Shown here: one piece after another, positions 21,481 to 32,195 of the stretch
How positions within the stretch are numbered: position 1 is the stretch's first letter
How the letters are laid out: each line of letters starts with the position of its first letter
Source: Diphasiastrum complanatum
Lineage: Eukaryota > Streptophyta > Lycopodiopsida > Lycopodiales > Lycopodiaceae
Direction: 5' to 3'
DNA: 64,000 nt
Assembly (NCBI GenBank): GCA_029204225.1
Contig: MU831903.1
Span: 1 to 64,000 of the forward strand
Position numbers and translations under genes: made by a program
The notes under the pieces: generated by a model
What the model saw: the letters and a program-made list of their open reading frames with translations, nothing else
Databases searched by the model: none
What the model was told of the DNA's origin: nothing

Positions 21481-22858
21481 GCGATTTTGATCACCTAGGA
21501 GACGTTTAGAACTATATTTTCATCGATGTCATAGCAAAAAAAATCTTGTGCCATAATGCAGATATTCTCAAAATGAATGAACTCGAAGACTACTATCCTA
21601 GTGGAAAAAAGTTTCTTGTTATCGTGAAAGTAACTTCAATTACAACAGAAGGAAATATTGTGAATGCCACGACAGATGACGGGGACCCTTTCTACATGCA
21701 AAATCAAACAATGATTTAGTGTTTGTCAAAGCTATCTTTGCACTCTAAAAAGAGAAAACATGTATCATTTACTGAACCATTAAGTGAGTGCTTTACGTAT
21801 TATTCTAAAGTGTCGAGGATGTGGTCACTCGCACTAATATATCTGCATCAACTTACAGCTCGGATATTCTTACAGATGTAGAGGATGTTGGAGAGGCTGT
21901 TGATAACAACAAAAATAAAATACGTCATTTTCAAATCGACATTCAAACAAAACGTACACCGAATTCGTCAATTTTTGCAAGTGCAAATGCATCCACCCGT
22001 TGTAATTCAGATTTTTCGGAATTCGATTTCGATGAACATGATTACACAAGCAACATATTACATGATGGTAATATGACAAACGATCCTACAAGATCAAGAT
22101 GGTCACAAGCAGATGAAGTTTTTGAAGATCTACAAAGAGAGCCTCAAGTATATCCAACATCCTTTGGACCTCCTCAGAGTTTCAAAAGAAAGTGTGTGCT
22201 TGCTTATGTTGCACCAAAAAAAGTAGATTATGTTTTATCATCAGAAAATATAAGGGAGACATTGATGCAACCATGTTGTAGTAAGTTGTGCATTTGACAA
22301 ATCACCTACAAAGAATGTGAAGACTTGCGACTAGGTGTGTGGAAAAAATGAGGAGCTGACAAGCATAATCAATTATTGCAGATGTTCAAATGTTTTTTTC
22401 ATAAACAAGAAAAGTCAGATGCAATGTTTGATATTTTGGAGGAACCCAAATTGTGTTTCAAACCTACGTTGGATGGTAAAGCTATATGCATAAAAGCATA
22501 TCAGAATCTGTTGGGAATCTCGCATGGAATGTTTTGGCAAGTAATTGTTGAGGCACGTTATTCCATTGTGTACAAGTTTCATGGAAACACTAGCACATTC
22601 AAGCAACATGGACATTCTGCGAAAGGGTTGGCTATAATGCATGGGATTTTGGAAAAGCATGCATTGCCTCAACCACATCTACAACATAAATCAAAAGATG
22701 GCGCTGTTATTTGCGAACATCATCTCCCACTCAGCATGCATAAACATGACGTCTTCAAAACTATAAATACACAACTTAAAGACGCATGTATTCCTGAAGT
22801 TTCAAGATCCACGCTCTACAAGATGTGGAAACAAGAGTTTATTCCATGGCATGTCTAA
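21481..22858 (+). pseudogene. unrecognised, transposon-like protein fragment
   Basis: Not assigned to a named family. Frames 21821-22297 (158 codons) and 22376-22858 (160 codons) read almost continuously with in-frame stops between them: SYVAPKK-like text, then MQPCCSKLCI, a KECEDLRLGVW segment, CFKPTLDGKAICIKAYQNLL (helix-turn-helix-like), KFHGNTSTFKQHGHSAKG, CEHHLPLSMHKHDVF and VSRSTLYKMWKQEF. The order (Cys pair, GKxxCxxAYxxLLGIS, HGN, SxSTLYxMWKxEF) resembles uncharacterised transposon-associated proteins known from many eukaryotes. That is from memory and uncertain. A weak coding stretch at 21570-21720 (ILKMNELEDYYPSGKK) may belong to it. Stops and frameshifts mark it as decayed. Confidence 0.4.
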
Positions 22859-23324
22859 TGTAAGACCATGAGGAATCATGATGTAGAAAGTTTAACACCT
22901 TTTAGAAATTCTAAAGGTTGAACATAGTTTCTAATTCTCAACCTTTAGAATATTGAAATAGTAAATCACTAGTCTAAAAGGTTAAACTTCTACAGATTTG
23001 TCTAGAATTGCACCAAAGTTGTCCATCTTTTGTAATAGTCTCTTGACTAATGTAGGGCTTGGCCCAAGACCGTTAATTATAAATGAACCACTTTTAGTGG
23101 CAAATGACACATTGTGATTAAATTTCTATGAAAGTTCTTATAATACAGCTTGTTCAAAGTAGTATATGATTCAGTGATGTTTATGTTTCTTTTGAAATTC
23201 TATATCAATGTTTATGTTTAAAAGTTGTGTATGTTATTCGAATCGACACTAATTTTGGACAATTATATTAGGTGCTCATAGCTATTGGACAACAACATCA
23301 ATAAATTTCAGAAAGTTAACTAAT
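22859..23324. other. spacer, no gene seen
   Basis: AT-rich DNA between the transposon-like fragment and the GC-hairpin element. A TTTAGAATTCTAAAGG-like imperfect inverted repeat occurs near 22900-22990; nothing else is notable. Confidence 0.4.
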
Positions 23325-24060
23325 CGTTAAATCTAATTTTCCAAGTTAAGTAGTGTGGGCGGGGGAGAAGTTAAAAAATACCCGATGTTTTAGATGTTTT
23401 TTTATAAATCCCCCCCTCCCCTTCCCCCACCCCTCGCGGGGGGAGGGGTGGGTGGGGGGGGGGACATTAATGAAAAATTTTGCGATGCCTTTGCAAAAAT
23501 AAGGGAAGAATTTCGTGACAGGCGAGAGTCGCGAATTTTGGCGAAGGCCTTCACAAAAATTTTGCGATGTAGCCTGTCACAAAATTTTTGCGACAGGCTG
23601 CAACGCAAAAATTTTGCGAGAGACTTGAGTCGCGAAATTTCGCGATAGGCCTTTGCGAAAATTTTGCGATGCAGCCTGTCACAAAATTTCACGAAGGCCT
23701 TCGCGAGAATTCGCGACTTGCACCTTTCGCGAAATTTTTGCGATGCTTGGACCCCTAGCGCGCCTGTCGCAAAAATTTTGCGACAGGCGCGAGTTGCAAA
23801 AATTTCGCGCTGGAAGGGGGAAATTTTTTTCAAAAATGGCGGATGGGAGACGAATAGAAGTTTAAAATAAGAACTTTTTTAAAATCAGCCCCCCCCCCCC
23901 CGCCCGCCCCCCCGCTATGGCATGTGGGCGAGGAGGGGGGTTCTAATAAAAAAAAAATTATATTCTTCCCCCCCGGCCACCACGGCGGGTGGGCAGGGGG
24001 ATTTAACCTTTTCTTGAATTTAGAAAATTTAATTTAACAAGGAGGGGTTAATTTTTTTTC
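23325..24060. mobile_element. GC-hairpin / CGAAATTTCG-palindrome element, copy 1
   Basis: Begins with a leader (CTAATTTTCCAAGTTAAGTA, then GTGTGGGCGGGGGAGAAG) shared with 58585-58650. A GC hairpin follows (23409-23465), then ~370 bp made of short palindromes such as TCGCGAAATTTCGCGA (23630-23645) and variants of GCGAAAATTTTGCGA, then two more C-run/G-run hairpins (23886-23940, 23968-24000). Frames here are repeat artefacts. The right edge is uncertain. I know of no named family with this structure. Confidence 0.6.
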
Positions 24061-24099
24061 ACATTCAAAAACCTTAATCAGATATGAGATAATATATGG

Positions 24100-24219
<120 letters not shown>

Positions 24220-24307
24220 ATAAACTCATATATACTCTTTCATATATGTAATATATATATTCAAAACTTTATGTTTTTGTCTTCTCATACTAATGTTGTT
24301 TATATGA

Positions 24308-24960
24308 TGAGCGTTTGCAGGCTTTCTACGCAGCAGAAGAGACTGTCCTCATGCCCATTGGTGATGCGAATCCAATTTTCTTTACAAAGGCATAGAGAAT
24401 TGTTCAAAAGCCTAGTTCCAACGGCAAGTACATGAAAGTCTTCGTCGTTGTCTCCAAAGTATTGGTTGGTGAGCTTGGATTTTCGATGGAGGATGTGGTG
24501 CGGGCAATTATCATGCCTGAAACCATGCTGATTGAAAGGGTTGAATTCATGACCCGGGATTTGAATGGAGAAGAACGCCATTTTGTTCTGTCTTGCTCGG
24601 ATACAGTGCATTATACAGAGGCACCTGAAATTCATGACTCAACTGGTGCATTGCGTAGATATCATGGAAATTTACTCAATGGGATGATTGCTCTTCAAAA
24701 CTTGCATGAAATTATGCAAGAACATGAAGAAACAATGATGGAGACAGCTGAAATTGCCACGAACGTAGTCAGCGAGCTGAGAGAAATAGAACTGGTATTA
24801 TTCTATGAGACAGAACCGGCACCTCAGCTCCAACTCTATCTGGAGGTAGAAAACAAGCACGACAAAAAGTTACATCGAAATGATGCCACCCAAAAAACGA
24901 AATTTCTATTGGTCGAAAAACAGCCAAGCCGGTTGAACAGGCTAAAATGTCCATTGGAGC
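24308..24960 (+). pseudogene. unrecognised protein-coding fragment, left of copia A
   Basis: A plus frame opens before 24308 (TTTGCAG then GC at about 24320 looks like a splice acceptor). It has one in-frame stop near 24394, then reads 24432-24960 without a break: [40 protein letters not shown], a Glu/Met-rich helix, and a Lys-rich end. No domain is recognised. It is cut at 24960 by the truncated copia element A. Fragments of similar style continue at 29757, so the two may be halves of one disrupted gene; that is inference. Confidence 0.4.
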
Positions 24961-25152
24961 CATTCTTAGTGTGTGCAAAGTGTTGCATGTGTTTCAATCT
25001 TCCTTTCTATGCTTGGAAACCATCTAGGTTCAAGATAGAAGTGTTTTAGGGTCCTAAATCTTCATAGATCTCTTTATCTATCATTTTTTGAGAGAAAAGT
25101 GAGTGCTAAGTGCTTTAGGACAAAACCTAAAAGTTGAAGAAACATTAGAATC

Positions 25153-28100
25153 ATGGCTTCCAATGGTGGGATCATGCTAGAGTCTAGTGAAAGGTTGAGT
25201 TCATCAAACTACTCTACTTGGAAAGTGAGGATGGAGTCCTTACTTGAGTTGAATGAACTCATGGACATAGTTGCAGAAATTGAAGAGAGACCTCTCACAC
25301 TTCAAGAGCAACAAAGGTTTGATAAGAAGGCCAAAAGGGCTCTTCATATCATTAAAATGAATGTTACAAATGAACTTCTCAAGGAAGTTGGAAAGTGTCA
25401 AAGTGCAAGTGAGGCATGGAATGCCTTAAAGAAGCTCTTTGAATCAAAGTCCACATCTAGGGTATTGACCCTAAGGAGACAAATATTTTCTAGTAGGCAA
25501 AGAGAGGGTGAAAGTGCTCATGCATTTATCTTGAGAGTTAAGTCCCTAAGTGATGATTTAGCATGCATTGATGAGAACATAAAAGATGGTGAAATAGTCC
25601 AAGTTATGTTGAATGGTTTGCTAAATGAACATGCTAACCTTGTGCAAAGTTTTGCCATTCAAAGAGTCTTGCCAAGTGTGGTGGACTTGCAAGAAATCTT
25701 ATTGGCTGAAGAACATAGGTTGCAATCAAAGCTTGATGGTGCATCCTTGCAAGGTGGAGGTGAAGAGGCTTTCTTCACAAAAGGCAAATTCAAGGGCAAA
25801 GGTAAAGGCAAAGGGAAATGGTCCAAAGGTGGTAACTTTGATCATGATGATCACTCTTCCTCTTCCTCTTCTACTAAGAACAATAAGTCAAAGTTCAAGT
25901 GCTTTTATTGTGGGATAAAAGGTCATTTTGCAAATGAATGTTATAAGAAGAAAAGAGAGCAAGGAGAGAGGCAAGGAAATCTTACAATAGATGAGGAAGA
26001 ACATAACACATGTGAATCACTTGTTATGACTTCAAGTTTGTTAGCCAACATAGATGATAATGATCCTTGGTGGATTGATAGTGGAGCCTCATCTCACATG
26101 ACAAGACATAAGGAATACTTTACATCCTTATTGTCTTATGAGGGAGAAGGTAACATCATCTACACTGCAAATGATGGTCAATGTGACATCAAAGGCATAG
26201 GCACTATTCCTATTTCCCTTTCAACAAATAGGAAAGCAAATCTTGAAAATGTTTTGTACATTCCTTCAATCACTAAGAATTTGCTTAGTGTAAGTCAAAT
26301 GATTGACAAAGGACTTGATGTGGAGTTCATTGGAGATGCATGTTTGATAAGTAAATGTGGATCCTTGATTGCTCAAGGTAGGAGGCATGGTAAACTTTTC
26401 AAGCTTGATGCATGTGTGATCTCTAATCATGAAGGATGTATGGCTAGGGAGCAATTGACAAACCAAGAAGTTTGGCACAAGAGGTTGGGCCATCCCAACT
26501 TCAAATCTTTGGAGGTAATGGCAAAGAAAGAGCTTGTTCTTGGTCTCCCTAAAAGTCTTGTTGCAAACAATAGTGTTTGTGAACATTGTGCCTTGTCCAA
26601 ATCTCATAGACTTGCTTATTCTAGATCTACTTCTAGATCTAAAGAAGCTTTTCAACTTGTGCATTCTGATATTCATTCTTCTAGTACTACTAGCAATGGT
26701 GGGGCAAAGATGTATGCAACTTTCATTGATGACTTTAGTAGGTATACTTGGATCTATCTTCTTAAAAGTAAGGATGAAGTGTTTGCTGCATTTGTCAAGT
26801 TCAAGAATGAAATGGAAAACCAATTCAATACAAAGATCAAATGCTTAAGATCTGATAATGGAGGGGAATACACCTCAAATAGGTTCAAAGACTTTTGTAT
26901 AGCACATGGGATTAAGAGGGAGATGTCTAGTCCTAGGACTCCACAACAGAATGGAGTGGCCGAGAGGAAGAATAGAACCCTTTGTGAATGTGCCAAGGCA
27001 ATGAGACTACATGCTAATCTTGCTAAGTCTTTTTGGGGGGAAGCTTTAGCATGTGCTAACTATCTATGTAATAGATGGACAAGTGCTTCCTTGGATGGTA
27101 AAACTCCTCATGAGGTTCTTTATGGTAGAAGGCCGAGTGTCAAGCATTGTAGGATCTTTGGATGTACATGTTTTGTCAATATCACACTTGATGATAGAAC
27201 TAAAGAAGATCCTTCATCAAAGAAGGGTGTGTTTGTTGGCTATAGTGAAGTAAGCAAGGCTTACAAAGTGTACATTCCTTCTACAAAGAAAGTTGTCATA
27301 AGTAGGGATGTCATCTTTCATGAAGAGAATGTTTCCAATGTTGTTGATGTTGATGTTGATGTGCCTACTAATCATCATGATGTGCAAGATGTCTTGGATG
27401 AAGATGGAGATGCCACTCCAAAGCAAACTTCAAGGAAGACTCAAAGGCAAAGGGCTAAGCCATCAAGGCTAACCTATGATGAAAAAGGAAAGCAAGTGGT
27501 GGACAACTCTAACTTTGCTTTTCTTACCTCTTTTGATGAACCAACTTGTGTAGGTGAAGCAATTCAAAAGAAGGAATGGATCCAAGCCATGGATCATGAG
27601 CATCAAGCACTCATCAAAAGCAACACATGGAGGTTGGTAAAGCTTCCAAAGGACAAGAAGGCAATTGGTTGTAAGTGGATCTTCAAGATCAAGACAAATC
27701 AAGATGGATCAATCAACAAGTACAAGGCAAGGTTGGTGGCAAAGGGGTATGCTCAAGAATATGGTATTGACTATGATGAGACCTTTGCACCCGTGGCAAA
27801 GATGGTAACTATTCGAATCCTAATCTCTCTTGCAACTCTTTATGATTGGGATATGTGGCAAATGGATGTTACTAATGCCTTCTTGAATGGTGATCTTGAA
27901 GAAGATATTTACATGGAGCAACCCGAGGGCTATGTTTCACATGATGAGCCTAATCATATGTGCTATCTCCAAAAGAGTTTGTATGGGCTAAAGCAAGCAC
28001 CAAGGAGTTGGTATGCTAAGCTCAATTCCTTCTTACTTTCTCAAAACTTTGTTATGAGTGAGTATGATCATTCTCTCTACTTTAGATTGAATGAAAATGA

Positions 28101-29106
28101 TATCACTTTACTTTTGATCTATGTTGATGACATTATCTTAAGTGGTGGTAACAATCTAGATATAGATGAAATCAAGATGGCACTCAAAAGAGAGTTTGAA
28201 ATTCAAGATCTTGGTAAACTTCATTATATCTTAGGAATAGAGATTATTAGAACTTCTAAATCTACATTCATATGTCAAGAAAAGTATGTTAACTCTATTC
28301 TAAAAAGGTTTCATATGGAAGATTGTAAAGTTGTTTCTACTCCTATGGAATCAAATGTAAAGCTAACTACAAGAAGTAATGAAAGATCCTTCAAGGACAT
28401 TACTCTCTATAGAAAGCTAATAGGATCTCTTATATGGTTAACCATCACAAGACCTGATCTAAGCTTTGTGGTTGGTAAACTAAGTCAATTTATGCAAGAT
28501 CCTAGTGAGGCTCATTGGAAGCTAGGAAAGAGAGTACTTAGATACATCTCGGGATCTAGAGATTTTGGCATCTTGTATGGAGGTACTACACCTAACCTTT
28601 GTGGATTTTCAGATTCAGATTTTGCAGGTGATCAAATGGATAGGAAGTCAACAAGTGCCTTTGCAATCTATCTTGGAGATGGAGTGGTCTCATGGCTATC
28701 AAAGAAGCAACCAACTATCTCTCTATCTTCCACCGAAGCCGAGTACAAGGCATTAACAACATGCACCAAGGAGATTCTTTGGATCAAGAGGATGTTATTG
28801 GATCTTCACTTGCTGGAACCAGAGAAGACTCCAATCATACTTTGTGATAACCTTTCAGCCCAAAGCTTGGCAAGCAATCCTGTTTTTCATGCAAGGAGCA
28901 AGCACATTGAGATTGCTCACCATTTTGTGAGAGATCAAGTCATTGCCAAAGAGGTGGAGCTTCAACATGTCTCTTCAAAGGAGTGTGTGGCTGATATCTT
29001 CACCAAACCATTGGGAAAGGACCTATATTTAATGCATAGATCTAATCTTGGAATGTGCTCAAAGACTATGTTGAAACTAGCATCCAATGTTGAAGAGGGA
29101 GTGTGA
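25153..29106 (+). CDS. copia gag-pol polyprotein (element A)
   Basis: An uninterrupted 1317-codon frame. Domains: gag (about 1-200); Lys/Gly and Ser tracts; zinc knuckle CFYCGIKGHFANEC (250-263); aspartic protease WIDSGASSHMT (D309); GAG-pre/integrase zinc site H442, H447, C476, C479; integrase core D506, D568, E604 with HSDIHS, SDNGGEY and TPQQNGVAERKNR; reverse transcriptase with D905 (MDVTNAFLNG), YGLKQAPRSWY and YVDD (990-993); RNase H with D1154, E1196 and D1232. All catalytic residues of a Ty1/copia element are present. It differs from the element B protein only at residue 936 (Met here, Val in B). The start ATG follows a leader equivalent to that of B. With no 5' LTR promoter it may not be expressed, although its protein would be complete. 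Confidence 0.97.
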   Translation: MASNGGIMLESSERLSSSNYSTWKVRMESLLELNELMDIVAEIEERPLTLQEQQRFDKKAKRALHIIKMNVTNELLKEVGKCQSASEAWNALKKLFESKSTSRVLTLRRQIFSSRQREGESAHAFILRVKSLSDDLACIDENIKDGEIVQVMLNGLLNEHANLVQSFAIQRVLPSVVDLQEILLAEEHRLQSKLDGASLQGGGEEAFFTKGKFKGKGKGKGKWSKGGNFDHDDHSSSSSSTKNNKSKFKCFYCGIKGHFANECYKKKREQGERQGNLTIDEEEHNTCESLVMTSSLLANIDDNDPWWIDSGASSHMTRHKEYFTSLLSYEGEGNIIYTANDGQCDIKGIGTIPISLSTNRKANLENVLYIPSITKNLLSVSQMIDKGLDVEFIGDACLISKCGSLIAQGRRHGKLFKLDACVISNHEGCMAREQLTNQEVWHKRLGHPNFKSLEVMAKKELVLGLPKSLVANNSVCEHCALSKSHRLAYSRSTSRSKEAFQLVHSDIHSSSTTSNGGAKMYATFIDDFSRYTWIYLLKSKDEVFAAFVKFKNEMENQFNTKIKCLRSDNGGEYTSNRFKDFCIAHGIKREMSSPRTPQQNGVAERKNRTLCECAKAMRLHANLAKSFWGEALACANYLCNRWTSASLDGKTPHEVLYGRRPSVKHCRIFGCTCFVNITLDDRTKEDPSSKKGVFVGYSEVSKAYKVYIPSTKKVVISRDVIFHEENVSNVVDVDVDVPTNHHDVQDVLDEDGDATPKQTSRKTQRQRAKPSRLTYDEKGKQVVDNSNFAFLTSFDEPTCVGEAIQKKEWIQAMDHEHQALIKSNTWRLVKLPKDKKAIGCKWIFKIKTNQDGSINKYKARLVAKGYAQEYGIDYDETFAPVAKMVTIRILISLATLYDWDMWQMDVTNAFLNGDLEEDIYMEQPEGYVSHDEPNHMCYLQKSLYGLKQAPRSWYAKLNSFLLSQNFVMSEYDHSLYFRLNENDITLLLIYVDDIILSGGNNLDIDEIKMALKREFEIQDLGKLHYILGIEIIRTSKSTFICQEKYVNSILKRFHMEDCKVVSTPMESNVKLTTRSNERSFKDITLYRKLIGSLIWLTITRPDLSFVVGKLSQFMQDPSEAHWKLGKRVLRYISGSRDFGILYGGTTPNLCGFSDSDFAGDQMDRKSTSAFAIYLGDGVVSWLSKKQPTISLSSTEAEYKALTTCTKEILWIKRMLLDLHLLEPEKTPIILCDNLSAQSLASNPVFHARSKHIEIAHHFVRDQVIAKEVELQHVSSKECVADIFTKPLGKDLYLMHRSNLGMCSKTMLKLASNVEEGV

Positions 29107-29756
29107 AAATTGTCAACATTTCCTAGCTAGTTTGAGGCCTAAATTGGCTAAAATTGTAAATAGTTTTGGTTCTGGAGTTTTGCACGTGTGAACCAGGCCA
29201 CAATGTTTTTATTTACTGTATTTTTTCAGTATGATGAAGTGTCAAACTTCATACCCTTCAAAATGAGACCATTTTGATGTATTTTGGTCATATAAGCCAT
29301 TTTTAGCTATTTTTCCTATATAGGGAATATCTAGGGTCAAGTACCTTCTAGAGAGAGGAGAGAGAGTCATCTTCCTCATCCATAAATAGTAGGGAAGTCG
29401 TGGAGAACAGGTTGGAGAAACCTTTTGTATGCTTCATTGAGATCAATAGATCATTGTCATTGTTTCTTCCTCCATTGAGAGCATTGTTGTGTGTATTGTC
29501 TTCAAGCTATTGTGTATGATCTTAGGTGCTTTCCAAAAGTGATAGGCTGATGTATTATGGACTGTATAATGCTATTTTGGGCCGCACTTGATGTTTATGG
29601 AAGTTTCCATTTGTGATAAATGCTTTTTGATCAAGTTCTTTGCATTCTAGGTAGCATAGAATGTGTTGCCAATTCCTAGCTTATGTAGTTTGGAGTGCAA
29701 GCATTCAAGCCAATGATCTTGGAGTTTAGATCCACTTAGGATCTGTATTTTTCACA
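29102..29756 (+). mobile_element. 3' LTR of copia element A
   Basis: 655 bp, TGTGAAAA to TTTTCACA, with perfect 8-bp terminal inverted repeats. It is preceded by the polypurine tract GAAGAGGGAG (29092-29101). The gag-pol stop codon overlaps its first bases. It differs by about two bases from the 3' LTR of B and about three from its 5' LTR. Confidence 0.95.
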
Positions 29757-31268
29757 ATGCATTGGGTGAGTTTGAGAAGGAAACAAATGTCAATCTCGAT
29801 GCATATTCCTTTCGATGATGTTGGTTACGTTTGGGACAAGCATATGTATCGAATTGAGTCAAAGAATATTCGTCGAGCCTCGTTTTTTACAAACCAATGT
29901 GTCATTGATTTTTCTTTTGCTGAGCAGTTGTATCAAATCAGTTTGCACGACAAATGGGCATGCACCTACTTCCATCAGTGTCACAATGCAGCCGATTTAT
30001 TTCAAGAGTGGAGATGAACCTAAGGTTTTGTTCGACAGTCCAGAGAAATTTTTAAAGATGTACCGTAAATTCAAACGTGTGGATATGGTAAGATTTTTCA
30101 TATCGATGCGATACTTGCCTGACCCAATTTGTATGAAGATATGCAAAAAACTCTTGGAGGCCAATTGTATTTTGGCAAAAAAAATAGAGAAAAATGCATT
30201 GAAGATGGTGTGGCGACAATTGTCAAGGAAACAACAGCTCTGCACGTTGTAAAGTTCTTGATTTCTTTAGAGAATGATCTGCCAGCAAATGTGCAATATG
30301 ACAAAGAGGCAATAAAGCCCCTATCCTCGTCTATCAACAAACAGTTTGTCTATGATTGGATTAGAGCGGCTACAAGCAGCAACAGAAGCATATCGTCTAA
30401 GCTGCAGACTGCCATACCACCCTCTTTAACACAATTTGTTGAAAAAATAAATCAGAGACAAAGTCATGCGGGGAGCAGCACTGGCACTTCTTGTGAAGAC
30501 CTCCAAAGGAAATGAAGCGATTTGTTGTGGGGTCAATGAATCAAACTTCATGGTTGTTCCTTCATCTGCTTGGGAGAGTCCCACACTGTACATTTTTTAT
30601 AATATCGAGTCAATTAGTTCAAGTTACATCACTAATTGGTGTAACACTGTCTGGCCACCCTCATGGCAGAACACAAATTGTGTGTTATTGTACTATTTTT
30701 GGAACAAAGTATTAAAGAGGGAGTCAAGGGAAGCTTAAAATCAATGCACAACATAAAACTCTCGATATTTGAGGGTTATTATGAGCTTGCTACCCCTCTA
30801 AAACAAGGTGGAGTGCAAATGCAAAATTTGCAACATGTTCTATAAGTCTTGTATAATGCTGATGCACCAAGTGATCTGAGCGCCTATGTGCATAGTAAAC
30901 TCAAATTTTTGAGTCTGTGTTTTGGCGACCAAGGAAAGGTGTCTAAAAAATTTGTGACTTGTAGCCCAGCTATTAAAAATAGAGCAAAACATTGGGAAGG
31001 CATCAACTCCATTGTTGAGTCTTTCTTTGCTCCTGAATGGTCGGTCTACTTGTTCAGGTTATCTTACTGTGTGGCGCCGTTATTAAATGTCATGGGTTGC
31101 AAACTTATATGCGTCGACACTCCGAAAAACATCGAGGTGACTAAGTCTTATCTCGATGTTGTAAGATCTTTGCAGTCGGATTCTGAAAGCCAGTCTTCCG
31201 GAGAACCGCAGTCGAGGGATGTGGGTCTTGACGATGTGGAATTAGATTCAGGTTCAGATAATACTTAG
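29757..31268 (+). pseudogene. unrecognised protein-coding fragments, right of copia A
   Basis: Consecutive plus frames overlap with shifts: 29757-30017 (MHIPFDDVGYVWDKHMYRIE, CVIDFSFAEQLYQISLHDKW), 29997-30252 (FKRVDMVRFFISMRYLPDPI), 30129-30515 (SLENDLPANVQYDKEAIKPL, VYDWIRAATSSN), 30512-30715, and 30849-31268 (KHWEGINSIVESFFAPEWSV, then an acidic Ser/Asp tail ending SGSDNT). The changing frames could be exon borders or frameshifts. No domain is recognised. I take it as one decayed gene, perhaps continuous with 24308-24960 before copia A arrived. Confidence 0.4.
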
Positions 31269-32195
31269 GGCAATTCATAGATGCATATATTTTGTAATAG
31301 ATTGTAAATGCCCCAGGCGGTAGGAGTTGTTACTGCCATTTTCCACGATATAATAGGCAAACTCATTTTCAAAACCAGTTATTATGGATGTTTGTTCAAT
31401 GTCTTGTAAGATGTTTGAATATTTTCATTTGAATGTGAGATTCAAAATTAGTTGTGTTTGAATATTTTCATTTGAATGTGAGATTCAAAATTAGTTTCAA
31501 AATATCGCATAAGATGTTTGAATATATTCAGACACTAGTCATCATGATGTTGCAGTTATACTGAAAGTTTTGTCAATTTGAACGATGTTGTTATTGTTAG
31601 ATGATACCAATTTAGATGGATTTATCAAAGTATTAATTATATCAAAAATATGTTTAATTTGGTGTGTTGTAAGTTCTTGAGCCCATTTCTGAAAATGGAG
31701 TTTGGGAAAGTCCAAAATTAATTGAGACAATGTTTTTCTTCTTACATGACATATATGATACCAAGAATGTCTAACCACTAAAGAAAATATGAGCCCGAAA
31801 AGTCTCCTATAAGGAATGCCATGTAGGAGAGAAAAATAATAAAACGTTATCAAGATACCATTTTGTAACTTCTTTTGCATCTACCTGCACAAATTTCAAT
31901 GCAAATGAATCTCACTAATTGTAGTCACATCGAAAGACACACTTAAGTGTGACATTGTAAACGTCGAAATATCTTCCTCCCATTATTTGGAAACATTTGA
32001 AAGACAAAATTTACATAGTAGTAAAAAAGTAGTGGCATTTCAAAGATATGGGTATCACCATCTCCAAACATGAAATAAGAAGCTGATGCAATTGCTAAAG
32101 TTAAAATATTTCATTTTGTTACAAATAGTCAATACCTTTGCTTTATTCATAGCATTTGACTATTAACCGTGCCTTGTGCTTCACAATTGATCCGT
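31269..32195. other. AT-rich spacer with a 43-bp tandem repeat
   Basis: A 43-bp unit starting TGTTTGAATATTTTCATTTG occurs at 31412 and again at 31455, with a partial third near 31510. A 112-codon minus frame (31542-31880) has no recognisable motif and is not called as a gene. Confidence 0.5.
31412..31497. repeat. two-unit 43-bp tandem repeat
   Basis: Two essentially identical units in direct tandem (31412-31454, 31455-31497), each containing GAATGTGAGATTCAAAATTAG. Confidence 0.9.

Larger units (their letters stand above)
24961..29756 (+). mobile_element. copia element A, 5'-truncated
   Basis: Homology to element B starts at CATTCTTAGTGTGTGC (24961; 45057 in B) and runs through gag-pol and the 3' LTR to 29756. 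The 5' LTR, primer site and first ~980 bp of the leader are missing. No 5-bp target duplication is found (right flank ATGCA; left flank differs), so the 5' end was lost by deletion or recombination. Confidence 0.9.

Noticed and set aside
23394-23870. Overlapping Arg/Lys/Phe-rich frames on both strands (up to 143 codons)
   Set aside because: Palindromic GCGAAA/TTTCGC words open frames on both strands at once; this is typical of repeat artefacts.
26266-26823. 185-codon minus frame inside copia A (and its twin at 46362-46919)
   Set aside because: It is the antisense of the integrase region; a shadow of a strongly conserved coding sequence.
24961-29760. Target-site duplication around copia A
   Set aside because: The sequences next to the two ends (GGAGC and ATGCA) do not match; ATTGG words on both sides are not at the junctions.
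31412-31497. CRISPR-like direct repeats
   Set aside because: Only two abutting units with no spacers, in a eukaryotic context.
31542-31880. 112-codon minus frame
   Set aside because: AT-rich, no domain, no second copy; insufficient to call a gene.
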